Origin: an uncultured Eubacteriales bacterium
Lineage (GTDB): Bacteria > Bacillota > Clostridia > Peptostreptococcales > Anaerovoracaceae
Assembly (NCBI GenBank): GCA_902786855.1
Contig: CADAEH010000002.1
Coordinates: 186,001-250,000, forward strand
Direction: 5' to 3'
DNA length: 64,000 nucleotides
Within the stretch, counting starts at the first letter, position 1; the number at the start of each line of letters is the position of its first letter. This document shows, one piece after another, positions 21,800 through 29,944 of this stretch. The notes beneath the pieces were generated by a model. The model had not been told where the DNA came from. It saw nothing but the letters and a program-made list of their open reading frames with translations, and ran no database searches. Both the position numbers and the translations under genes were made by a program.

Positions 21800-23707
21800 T
21801 CAAGTACGGAAGAATTCTATGATATTATCTGCGACCGCAGAAGTCATTCCGTCCAGTTTCATCAGATCATCATGGCTAGCCCTTTTGATAGCATCGATGC
21901 TGCCGAATTCATCCAGGAGCATGGCCCTCCTCTTAGGGCCGACGCCCGGAATGTCTTCCAGTACTGACTTTATCATTTTTTTGCCCTTTACTCCAGACAT
22001 GTATGTGATGGCAAATCTGTGCACTTCCTCCTGGATATTGCCGCAATAGCTGAAAAGCAGGCGGTTGCCCTTGAGTTCTATCTCGCGGCCGTCATCAAAG
22101 ACGATGGCTCTGGTACGGTGGGCATCATCTTTTGCGAGACCGACTACCGGGATCGCGATACGGAACGCATCGACGACTGCCTTAACAGCATGTACCTGAC
22201 CGAGGCCACCGTCTATGAACATGATATCCGGGTAAGTGCTGAATCCTTCATCGCCATTTCTGGCCCTCTTGAGTCTTCGGTATATCACTTCTCTCAAGCT
22301 TCCGTAATCATCACCTTCAGCAGTTCTGACCTTGAATTTGCGGTAGTCAGACTTGACAGGTTTTCTGCCCTCATATACCACCATGGCACCTACAGTATCC
22401 AGACCGTTGAAATTAGAGATGTCGTATGCTTCCACCCTGTATTCTCTGTCATCTTCATCCGGTATCAGAACAGGCGCCTGTCCGCTTATCTCGCTGGCAT
22501 ATTCAATGATACGGGAGATCTCTTCTCTGAGTGCGTTCTTTCTCTCTTTTTCTCTCTCGGCGCGGTCATCAAGTGATTTTGCCAGTTCCAGAGAGTCTTC
22601 TGAAGCCATTCTGATAAGAGCTTTCTTTTCTCCCCTTTCAGGCACAATTATCCTTGTCCTGTGGGCAGTATCAGAATGCTCCTCTGCGTTGGAAGTATTG
22701 ACTGCGTCAAGGAATTCCTCAAGCAGGCTCTCATCCTCTATATGTACAGGCAGAAGTATCTCTCTCGGCAATACGGTCAGTTCAGGGTAATACTGCTTTA
22801 TAAAAGAACCAAGCACTTCTCCTGCAGTTGTTTCGCTTATACCGGAACAATCTGACCTGATATATGTTATCTCACGGCCCGAAAGTTTTCCTTCTCTGAC
22901 CTTATACTGTGCCACCACACTGCTCCGGTCAGTGATGACAGGTATCAGTATATCCACATCTCTGTCTCTCACCATCGAGGCTCTCTGGGTCTCTGAAAGC
23001 TGGCGTATCGATCTTATATAATCGCGGTAACGGGCAGCATCCTCGTATTCCATTCTCTCAGATGATGCGTTCATCTTTTCTGTCAGCGAAGCAATTATCT
23101 TCGCATCATGCCCGCCCAGCACGTCTATGATCTCACCGATCATCGCATTGTAATCCTCTCTGTCGGCTGCTCCGATACATACACCGCTGCATTTGCCGAT
23201 AAAGTAATTAAGGCAAGGTCTGACACCCGGTCTGAATTCCTGCTGGCGGCATTTTTTGAGAGGATACATCTCATCTATCATCCTGAGCATACTTCTTACA
23301 GCTGCACCGTCTGTATATGGACCGAAATACCGGTTGCCATCTCTGCGTAGATTACGTGTGCTGAATACCCTCGGATAGTCTTCCGTGACAGTGATCTCGA
23401 TATAAGGATATGACTTGCCGTCCTTGAGAAGGATATTGTATTTCGGCATGTATTTCTTGATAAGGTTGCATTCCAAAACAAGAGCTTCCATCTCCGTAGC
23501 GCAGGTGATATATTCAAACTCTGCGATATTGGAGACCATAGCTCTTACTTTTGGGTCTGCCTGAGAGGTCTTGCGGAAATATGATCTGACGCGGTTCCTG
23601 AGGTTTACCGCCTTACCGACATATATCACTTCTCCCAGGCTGTCCTTATGCATATACACTCCCGGTGTCTTGGGGAGCTTAGCGAGTTCCTCCTCAATTA
23701 CGAACAT
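21800..23707 (-). CDS. uvrC: Excinuclease ABC subunit C
   Basis: Nucleotide excision repair nuclease (635 residues) that makes both cuts around a lesion bound by UvrAB. It has an N-terminal GIY-YIG domain (TPGVYMHKDSLGEVIYVGKAVNLRNRVRSYF, about 14-44), a UVR motif near 195-230 (IASLTEKMNASSERMEYEDAARYRD), an RNase H-like endonuclease domain (about 390-540, including EAYDISNFNGLDTVGAMVV and MFIDGGLGQVHAV) and C-terminal helix-hairpin-helix motifs (EDIPGVGPKRRAMLLDEFGSIDAIKRAS). Length is normal. The ATG overlaps the stop of the upstream S11-like gene by one base (TAATG), so the two are translationally coupled. Confidence 0.97.
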   Translation of the reverse strand: MFVIEEELAKLPKTPGVYMHKDSLGEVIYVGKAVNLRNRVRSYFRKTSQADPKVRAMVSNIAEFEYITCATEMEALVLECNLIKKYMPKYNILLKDGKSYPYIEITVTEDYPRVFSTRNLRRDGNRYFGPYTDGAAVRSMLRMIDEMYPLKKCRQQEFRPGVRPCLNYFIGKCSGVCIGAADREDYNAMIGEIIDVLGGHDAKIIASLTEKMNASSERMEYEDAARYRDYIRSIRQLSETQRASMVRDRDVDILIPVITDRSSVVAQYKVREGKLSGREITYIRSDCSGISETTAGEVLGSFIKQYYPELTVLPREILLPVHIEDESLLEEFLDAVNTSNAEEHSDTAHRTRIIVPERGEKKALIRMASEDSLELAKSLDDRAEREKERKNALREEISRIIEYASEISGQAPVLIPDEDDREYRVEAYDISNFNGLDTVGAMVVYEGRKPVKSDYRKFKVRTAEGDDYGSLREVIYRRLKRARNGDEGFSTYPDIMFIDGGLGQVHAVKAVVDAFRIAIPVVGLAKDDAHRTRAIVFDDGREIELKGNRLLFSYCGNIQEEVHRFAITYMSGVKGKKMIKSVLEDIPGVGPKRRAMLLDEFGSIDAIKRASHDDLMKLDGMTSAVADNIIEFFRT

Positions 23708-25590
23708 TACTGGCTTTTCTTCTGTTGCGCCTTTTCTCTGGCTGCCTCCCTCTTCTTTTCAGTCTTAGCTGCCTTTTTCATTATTGTCTTAGGTGATGCA
23801 CCTGTCTTGGCAGCCTCGGCAATGAGCTCTTCTCTTATAGTGTCCTTTCTTGCCTGTTCACGCAGATCACCTATACGAAGATCTCTCGTATCATCATAAA
23901 CCGGAGCTGTCCTGTTTTCCCAGTTCCTCATCCTGCGGTCTTCTTCAGCAGCAAGCTGCATCATAGCAAGTTCGCGGATACGTCTCTCTCTCCTTGCAGC
24001 CTGTATCTTCGCCTTGCGCTTCTTCACATACAGTATCCTGAGGAGAAGCAAAAATATCAGGAACAACACTACTCCGATAGCAATAGTCATGTTATTGGAT
24101 ATATAGTAACGCGATGGCCACCAGCCACGCGGAATACTCTTTTTTGTAATAAGGTCTACCGTTCCCTTAAGCTCATCAGCAACGTAGATCCTGAATTCGC
24201 CGACCTTTGTCCCTTCTTTCAGAGGCGCATTAAGTCCGTCATACATGAATACTTCGGTACGTACCAGGTCAGTACTGCCTTCCGGCGGAACATAAGCGAA
24301 GCCTTTTGTCTCAGTATAGGCATTAACGAAAGTCTTGCTGCCGCCTCTCACGCGAGCACGTCCTTCGCGCTTATTTGCCTTTACTATAACACTTCTGGTC
24401 ACCTTTGCATCGCCATACTCAAGCAATGATTTTGCCTCATAGGCTATCTTAGAAGCCTTGGCATCAAGCAGTATGACTATCAGCTGCATATCGTCAGAAG
24501 TAGCTGCACCGGCATACTGTGACACATTTATAGGATCACCGATGGTGCTCAGCAGACCTCCCCTTGTAAGATTGTAAAGTTCTGACGGCTTGCTGCCCAC
24601 AAGCAGCGGATTAGTGCTTGTAAAGGTGACTTCTCTGTCACCGGCAGCAGATGTCACGGTAAAAGTGGTATTTCTCTTGGCAAAGGCATTTTTGATCAGC
24701 TGATATCTGGTTGCCGCCTGTGTGATAATGGCACAGTCGTGTGCTGTCGAATAATGCTGTGCATCGTAAGCGCCGCTCGGATTGGTGAACTGCGTGTCCA
24801 TGAGGCCGAGCTCCATTGCCTTGGAATTCATCTCACTGATGAATATCTTTCTCTTGGAAGCACTGTATCTTGAGAGTGCTTCAGCAGCCTGATGCGAACC
24901 ACTTACCAGCATCGCGTTGAGCAGATCCCCTACCTTGACCGTCTCACCAAGCATGAAATCATTGCCGTATGTAGTCAGTTTTTCATTGATCTCAACAGTA
25001 TTGTTGAGCTCTTTTTCATTGTACATATTGTCAATGACAACCATTGCAGTCATCAACATTGTGATGTTGCCCGGGGAAAGCTTTCGCTCAGAATGTTTTT
25101 CAAGCACTATCTCACTTGTAGATCCGGACATGACAATATATGACTCAGCCGTTACCTCAGGCTCAGTCGTCTGTCTTTTAAGGCCAGTATCAAGAGGATC
25201 GCTGGATTCAGGTTCCTCCTCTTCGACCTGTTCCGGCGGAAGAACTCCTTCTGAAGGCGTCTGTCCCTCAGCAGGAACTGCATCGGCAGGAGTTTCTCCC
25301 TCTGCAGGAGCAGCGTCCTGTACGGCAGCTTCACCTCCTGCAGCTGCAGGATCAGCCGGAGCAGCTTGCTGTGCTGCGGGATCAGCAGCCTGCTCTGCAG
25401 GTGCCGCCTGCTGGGTCTCAGATGCAGCGGCTTCTTCTCCCTCTGCATATGATGCCGGATACACATCAAAACTGATGGTGGTCACCAGTGTCAGTACCAG
25501 AAGTACTGACATGATGGCCACCAGACATTTCTTAACTCTTATTCGCAGTGTTTTGTTTTTCTCTGACACTAACTTATCTCCGTGAGTCAA
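23707..25590 (-). CDS. Membrane-spanning S11 peptidase-like pseudoenzyme (D,D-carboxypeptidase homologue lacking the active site)
   Basis: A 627-residue envelope protein. A signal or membrane helix (about 20-42) is followed by a low-complexity Ala/Pro/Glu linker (about 50-135), an S11 (DacA-like) domain (about 145-395), a second beta domain like the DacA C-terminal one (about 400-480), a membrane helix (about 500-521) and a basic cytoplasmic tail of about 105 residues. The S11 domain aligns well with clostridial D,D-carboxypeptidases, but the SxxK motif reads N-I-T-M (175-178), the SxN motif reads S-G-S (230-232) and the KTG motif reads T-R-G (342-344). It is predicted unable to cleave D-Ala. 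A scaffold or sensor role is inferred. It is coupled to uvrC. Confidence 0.85.
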   Translation of the reverse strand: MTHGDKLVSEKNKTLRIRVKKCLVAIMSVLLVLTLVTTISFDVYPASYAEGEEAAASETQQAAPAEQAADPAAQQAAPADPAAAGGEAAVQDAAPAEGETPADAVPAEGQTPSEGVLPPEQVEEEEPESSDPLDTGLKRQTTEPEVTAESYIVMSGSTSEIVLEKHSERKLSPGNITMLMTAMVVIDNMYNEKELNNTVEINEKLTTYGNDFMLGETVKVGDLLNAMLVSGSHQAAEALSRYSASKRKIFISEMNSKAMELGLMDTQFTNPSGAYDAQHYSTAHDCAIITQAATRYQLIKNAFAKRNTTFTVTSAAGDREVTFTSTNPLLVGSKPSELYNLTRGGLLSTIGDPINVSQYAGAATSDDMQLIVILLDAKASKIAYEAKSLLEYGDAKVTRSVIVKANKREGRARVRGGSKTFVNAYTETKGFAYVPPEGSTDLVRTEVFMYDGLNAPLKEGTKVGEFRIYVADELKGTVDLITKKSIPRGWWPSRYYISNNMTIAIGVVLFLIFLLLLRILYVKKRKAKIQAARRERRIRELAMMQLAAEEDRRMRNWENRTAPVYDDTRDLRIGDLREQARKDTIREELIAEAAKTGASPKTIMKKAAKTEKKREAAREKAQQKKSQ

Positions 25591-25599
25591 AAAACCAGT

Positions 25600-26694
25600 T
25601 TATTTCTTGTGTGCAGCCTCGAATTCCTTCATGTATGCTATGAGTGCATCAACGCCTTCCTCAGGGAATGCATTATATACGGAAGCTCTCATTCCTCCAG
25701 CGATCCTGTGTCCCTTGAGGTTGATCATGTTTCTCTCCTTTGCACCTGCGATGAACTCCTTATCGAGTTCAGGATCGCCTGTAACAAACGGGATGTTCAT
25801 GAGAGATCTGTCTTCCTTAACAACAGTTCCTCTGAAGAGCTCTGAAGAGTCGAGATAATCGTAGATCTTCTGAGCCTTGCGTACGTCTTTCTCATGCATT
25901 GCAGGGATTCCGCCGTTTGCAAGCAGATACTTGAATACTTCACCGGCTACATAGATTGTGTAGCAAGGAGGTGTGTTATACATCGATCCCTTCTCTGCGT
26001 GTGTCTTGTAGTTAAGGTAAATCGGAGTGTTTGCAGGAGCCTTGCCTACGAGGTCCTTTCTGACAATGACGATCGTCATACCAGCAGGAGCAACGTTCTT
26101 CTGAGCGCCGGCATAAATGAGACCGAACTTATTAACATCGACTTCCTCGGAAAGGATGCAGGATGACATGTCAGCTACGAGCAGATGATCACCGAAGTCA
26201 GGAAGCTCATTGTAGTGAGTTCCGAATACGGTGTTGTTGTAGCAGATATAAACGTAGTCAACGTCATCTCTGATGTCTTCCTTGGTTACCTTCGGAATGT
26301 ATGTATATTTATCAGCCTCTGATGAAGCAACGCATCTTGCATCACCAAACTTTGTAGCTTCTTCCCAAGCCTTCTTGCCCCACTGGCCTGCTACGATGTA
26401 GTCAGCTTTGCCAGTACCTGTCATCAGGTTGATCGGAACCATTGAGAACTGGAGTGTAGCTCCGCCCTGCAGGAACATTACATAGTAGTTATCAGGAATA
26501 TTCATGAGTTTGCGTAAATTAGCTTCCGCATCGTCAATGATCTTCTGGAACTCAGGGGATCTGTGGCTCATCTCCATTACGGACTCGCCTGTTCCTTCAT
26601 AGTTCAGCATCTCTGCTGCGCACTTTCTGAGTACCGGCTCCGGAAGAACGGATGGGCCAGCAGAAAAGTTAAATACGCGATATTCATCAGCCAT
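25600..26694 (-). CDS. serC: Phosphoserine aminotransferase
   Basis: PLP enzyme (364 residues) converting 3-phosphohydroxypyruvate and glutamate to phosphoserine, the second step of serine synthesis. It opens with YRVFNFSAGPSVLPE and has EMSHRSPEF (about 42), QGGATLQFSMVP (about 75) and the PLP lysine in GAQKNVAPAGMT (about 195). I start it at MADEYRVFNF because GGAGGT lies upstream; an ORF extension of 30 codons passes through the leader hairpin and is not credible. The leader (26695-26866) holds a promoter-like element, a palindrome and a terminator-type hairpin ahead of the ribosome binding site. SerA, the first pathway enzyme, lies across pckA on the other strand. Confidence 0.95.
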   Translation of the reverse strand: MADEYRVFNFSAGPSVLPEPVLRKCAAEMLNYEGTGESVMEMSHRSPEFQKIIDDAEANLRKLMNIPDNYYVMFLQGGATLQFSMVPINLMTGTGKADYIVAGQWGKKAWEEATKFGDARCVASSEADKYTYIPKVTKEDIRDDVDYVYICYNNTVFGTHYNELPDFGDHLLVADMSSCILSEEVDVNKFGLIYAGAQKNVAPAGMTIVIVRKDLVGKAPANTPIYLNYKTHAEKGSMYNTPPCYTIYVAGEVFKYLLANGGIPAMHEKDVRKAQKIYDYLDSSELFRGTVVKEDRSLMNIPFVTGDPELDKEFIAGAKERNMINLKGHRIAGGMRASVYNAFPEEGVDALIAYMKEFEAAHKK

Positions 26695-26737
26695 TGGTCT
26701 ATACCTCCGTAAATTTGTTTTGAGTAAAAGGGTTATT

Positions 26738-26780
26738 GAAAAATGCCGCTGAAGGCCGAAGCTCTTTCGGGCTCCAGCGG
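26738..26780 (-). terminator. Terminator-type hairpin in the serC leader, downstream of pckA
   Basis: The stem CCGCTGGAG / CTTCAGCGG continues inward with CCGAA/TTCGG and is followed on the minus strand by ATTTTT. It may end pckA transcripts. It also lies downstream of a candidate serC promoter (TATAAT on the minus strand at 26798-26803), so it may act as an attenuator. Confidence 0.8.
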
Positions 26781-26797
26781 TCATTTTTACTTAAGTC

Positions 26798-26826
26798 ATT
26801 ATACTTCACTTTTGTGAAGAATTACA
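26798..26826 (-). promoter_or_regulatory. Candidate serC promoter with palindrome in the spacer
   Basis: On the minus strand, a consensus -10 TATAAT (26798-26803) has a poor -35 (TGTAAT, 26821-26826). The spacer is almost filled by the perfect inverted repeat CTTCAC-4-GTGAAG (26804-26819), which looks like a repressor site. The weak -35 keeps confidence low. Confidence 0.45.
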
Positions 26827-26866
26827 GACAGAATTATGATATCCGCTAAGAAATATCACTTGATGA

Positions 26867-28480
26867 TTACAGCTTCGGGCCTGCTGCTACGAGAGCCTTA
26901 CCTGCTTCATTTGTGGTGTACTTGTCGAAGTTCTTGATGAATCTGCCGGCAAGGTCCTTAGCCTTTGCATCCCACTCTGCAGGATCAGCGTATGTATCTC
27001 TGGGATCGAGGATTCCAGGATCTACGCCAGGGAGTTCTGTAGGAACCTCAAAGTCAAAGTAAGGGATCTTCTTGGTAGGTGCCTTGAGAACATCGCCGTT
27101 GAGGATAGCGTCGATGATACCTCTTGTATCCTTGATGGAGATACGCTTGCCTGTGCCGTTCCAGCCTGTGTTGACCAGATAAGCCTTAGCGCCGCTCTTT
27201 TCCATTCTCTTTACGAGTTCCTCTGCATACTTGGTTGGATGCAGCTCGAGGAATGCCTGTCCGAAGCAAGCAGAGAATGTAGGTGTAGGCTCTGTGATGC
27301 CTCTCTCTGTACCTGCGAGCTTAGCTGTAAATCCGCTGAGGAAGTAGTACTGTGTCTGCTCCGGTGTCAGGATCGATACTGGAGGCAGTACTCCGAATGC
27401 GTCAGCTGAAAGGAAGATTACATTGTCAGCCTGTGGACCAGCGGACTTGCCGTTGACCTTCTTAGCGATATTTGTGATGTGCTCGATCGGATAGGATACA
27501 CGTGTATTCTCTGTGACACTCTTGTCAGCGAAATCGATCTTTCCGTCTGCGTCAACTGTTACGTTCTCAAGGAGAGCGTCACGCTTGATAGCATTGTAAA
27601 TATCCGGTTCTGATTCCTTATCGAGATTGATTACCTTAGCATAGCAGCCTCCCTCGAAGTTGAATACGCCCTCATCATCCCAGCCGTGCTCATCGTCTCC
27701 GATGAGGAGTCTCTTAGGGTCTGTGGAAAGAGTGGTCTTTCCTGTTCCGGAGAGTCCGAAGAAGATAGCTGTGTTCTTGCCTTCCATGTCGGTGTTGGCT
27801 GAGCAGTGCATCGATGCAATACCCTTGAGAGGCAGATAGTAGTTCATCATTGAGAACATACCCTTCTTCATCTCGCCACCGTACCATGTGTTGATGATGC
27901 ACTGTTCACGGCTTGTGATGTTGAAAGCAGCACATGTTTCACTGTTGAGTCCGAGTTCTTTGTAGTTCTCTACTTTTGCCTTGGATGCGTTGTAGACAAC
28001 GAAGTCAGGTTCGAAATTCTCAAGCTCTTCGTCTGTAGGAACGATGAACATGTTCTTGACAAAGTGTGCCTGCCAAGCAACTTCCATGATGAAACGGATA
28101 GCCATACGTGTGTCTTCGTTCGTGCCGCAGAAAGCATCAACTACGAAAAGTCTCTTGTTGCAAAGCTCGTTGATCGCAATTTTCTTGATCTCTGCCCATA
28201 CTTCCTCTGACATAGGATGGTTATCATTCTTGTAGCCCTCTGTTGTCCACCATACAGTGTCCTTGGAGTTCTCGTCCATTACGATGTACTTATCCTTAGG
28301 GGAACGGCCTGTGTAGATTCCTGTCATTACATTAACTGAATCAAGTTCTGTGAGCTGTCCCTTGTCAAAGCCTTCAAGTTCAGGCTTCATTTCTTCTTCA
28401 AAAAGAAATTCATAAGATGGGTTGTATACCAGTTCAGTAGTTCCGGTAATTCCGTATTTGGTCAGATCAATGTTTGCCAT
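26867..28480 (-). CDS. pckA: Phosphoenolpyruvate carboxykinase (ATP)
   Basis: Converts oxaloacetate and ATP to PEP and CO2. In fermenting anaerobes it often runs in the carboxylating direction and conserves ATP. The protein (537 residues) has the substrate-binding [11 protein letters not shown] (about 57), the metal-binding and kinase loop [18 protein letters not shown] (about 242-259), [23 protein letters not shown] (about 262) and the adenine-binding [15 protein letters not shown] (about 446). Length is typical of the ATP-type enzyme and the GTP-type signatures are absent. GGAGGTACC precedes the ATG. The gene stands between serC and serA, and only serC shares its strand. Confidence 0.97.
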   Translation of the reverse strand: MANIDLTKYGITGTTELVYNPSYEFLFEEEMKPELEGFDKGQLTELDSVNVMTGIYTGRSPKDKYIVMDENSKDTVWWTTEGYKNDNHPMSEEVWAEIKKIAINELCNKRLFVVDAFCGTNEDTRMAIRFIMEVAWQAHFVKNMFIVPTDEELENFEPDFVVYNASKAKVENYKELGLNSETCAAFNITSREQCIINTWYGGEMKKGMFSMMNYYLPLKGIASMHCSANTDMEGKNTAIFFGLSGTGKTTLSTDPKRLLIGDDEHGWDDEGVFNFEGGCYAKVINLDKESEPDIYNAIKRDALLENVTVDADGKIDFADKSVTENTRVSYPIEHITNIAKKVNGKSAGPQADNVIFLSADAFGVLPPVSILTPEQTQYYFLSGFTAKLAGTERGITEPTPTFSACFGQAFLELHPTKYAEELVKRMEKSGAKAYLVNTGWNGTGKRISIKDTRGIIDAILNGDVLKAPTKKIPYFDFEVPTELPGVDPGILDPRDTYADPAEWDAKAKDLAGRFIKNFDKYTTNEAGKALVAAGPKL

Positions 28481-28608
28481 TTAGGTACCTCCTGTTGTTT
28501 TAAATATGGCTTTCATCTTTCGAAAATCCATTTTTCGGTCAATATAATATTATTCATTTTATGTCAATGTTTCAACTTGTATTTATCATTCTCATCATGT
28601 CTTCGATG

Positions 28609-28637
28609 TTGAATGTCAGCAGGTACGGGTGTATACT
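28609..28637 (+). promoter_or_regulatory. Promoter of serA
   Basis: -35 TTGAAT (28609-28614), a 17-base spacer, -10 TATACT (28632-28637). The leader to the serA ATG would be about 75 bases. Confidence 0.7.
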
Positions 28638-28718
28638 TGAATAACGCGGAATAACCCTTTTTAAAAGCTGTTCTGCATCACACAAATCCAATCATTATCA
28701 AATAAAACGGAGGACATA

Positions 28719-29855
28719 ATGGATAAGTATTTTATCGGTACTCTTAACAACATTTCCCCTAAGGGACTTTGCAGACTTACTGACAAGTTCGAGCTCACAG
28801 AAGATGTAGATAAGGCTAACGGAATCATCGTCAGATCTTACAAGATGCATGACATGGATTTCTCCGATAACCTTCTTGCAATCGGAAGAGCCGGCGCAGG
28901 AGTCAACAACATCCCTCTTGACAAGTGTGCAGAAAAAGGAATCGTAGTATTCAACACACCTGGTGCTAACTCAAACGCAGTTAAGGAGCTCGCTGTTGCC
29001 GGAATGATCATGGGTGCACGTAACATCTATGAAGGCATTTCATGGGGCCAGACACTCGAAGGCGATGTTGCAGCCAACGTTGAAAAAGGCAAAAAGCAGT
29101 TCGCAGGCACTGAAATCGCAGGCAAGACTCTCGGAGTCATCGGCCTCGGAGCTATCGGAGCTAAGATCGCTAACGCAGCTGAAGCTCTCGGCATGAAGGT
29201 AGTCGGATACGAAGCATTCACACCTCATCCATGTCTGACAGCTGATGTTGAACTTAAGAACAGCACTGAAGAAATGGTTCCGGAGTGCGATTTCATCACC
29301 ATCCATGTTCCGTCTCTCCCTACTACCAAGGGTATGGTCAATAAGGATCTCATCGCAAAGATGAAAGACGGCGTTATCTTCATGAACTATGCAAGACCTG
29401 ACCTCATCGTAGTAGATGATGTTGTTGAAGCACTTGAGTCCGGCAAGATGAGAAAGTACATGACAGACCTTCTTGAGCCTGAATACATCGGCAAGAAGGG
29501 CATCGTTGCTACACCTCACCTCGGAGCTTCCACAGCAGAGGCTGAAGAGAACTGCGCAGTTATGGCAACTGACCAGCTCATGGATTACCTCGAGAACGGA
29601 AACATCGTCAACTCTGTCAACTTCCCAAGAGTATCCATGGAGAGGAAGGGCGCTGAAAGACACTGCTTCCTCCTCAAGAATGACAAGACAGCTGACGAAG
29701 TCAAGGCTAAGATGGAAGAGTTCTACGGCGATAAGCTCGTCGGATTCGCAGGCGCCAAGGTAAGAGGCAGCGAATTCGGATACTTTATCGCAGATGTTGC
29801 TGAAAGCACAGAGCCATTCTCATGTGACTGCATCATCAAGACAAGAGTTCTGTAA
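28719..29855 (+). CDS. serA: D-3-phosphoglycerate dehydrogenase
   Basis: First enzyme of serine synthesis (378 residues), oxidising 3-phosphoglycerate to 3-phosphohydroxypyruvate with NAD. The Rossmann loop is LGVIGLGAIGAKIANAA (G-x-G-x-x-G, about 139) and the catalytic residues are in YARPDLIVVDDV and TPHLGASTAEAEENCA (His near 268). GAGVNNIPLDKC near 60 is the substrate loop. The C-terminal part (about 305-378) is shorter than a full ACT or ASB regulatory domain but resembles an ACT-like extension. GGAGGA lies upstream of the ATG. It has its own promoter and a perfect palindromic terminator and is divergent from pckA. Codon use is markedly biased, suggesting high expression. Confidence 0.95.
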   Translation: MDKYFIGTLNNISPKGLCRLTDKFELTEDVDKANGIIVRSYKMHDMDFSDNLLAIGRAGAGVNNIPLDKCAEKGIVVFNTPGANSNAVKELAVAGMIMGARNIYEGISWGQTLEGDVAANVEKGKKQFAGTEIAGKTLGVIGLGAIGAKIANAAEALGMKVVGYEAFTPHPCLTADVELKNSTEEMVPECDFITIHVPSLPTTKGMVNKDLIAKMKDGVIFMNYARPDLIVVDDVVEALESGKMRKYMTDLLEPEYIGKKGIVATPHLGASTAEAEENCAVMATDQLMDYLENGNIVNSVNFPRVSMERKGAERHCFLLKNDKTADEVKAKMEEFYGDKLVGFAGAKVRGSEFGYFIADVAESTEPFSCDCIIKTRVL

Positions 29856-29881
29856 TCTGTAATCAGAACAGGTATCAACAT

Positions 29882-29909
29882 AAAACGGCGGATCATGATC
29901 CGCCGTTTT
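29882..29909. terminator. Bidirectional terminator between serA and the GH2-GalK gene
   Basis: A perfect 28-base palindrome, AAAACGGCGGATCA / TGATCCGCCGTTTT, with T-rich sequence on both exits. It serves the two convergent genes. Confidence 0.92.
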
Positions 29910-29944
29910 ACTTTGTTTCATATTGATTTACCGATTGCTGCAAG

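Noticed and set aside
25150-25460. Apparent short direct repeats (Ala/Pro/Gln/Glu codons)
   Set aside because: This is the low-complexity linker of the S11-like protein, in frame, not a mobile or regulatory repeat.
26695-26866. T-box riboswitch in the serC leader
   Set aside because: The leader is too short and has no T-box sequence or specifier stem; only a single terminator-type hairpin is seen.
29040-29663. Minus-strand ORF of 207 codons inside serA
   Set aside because: Antisense shadow caused by serA codon bias; no recognisable domain.
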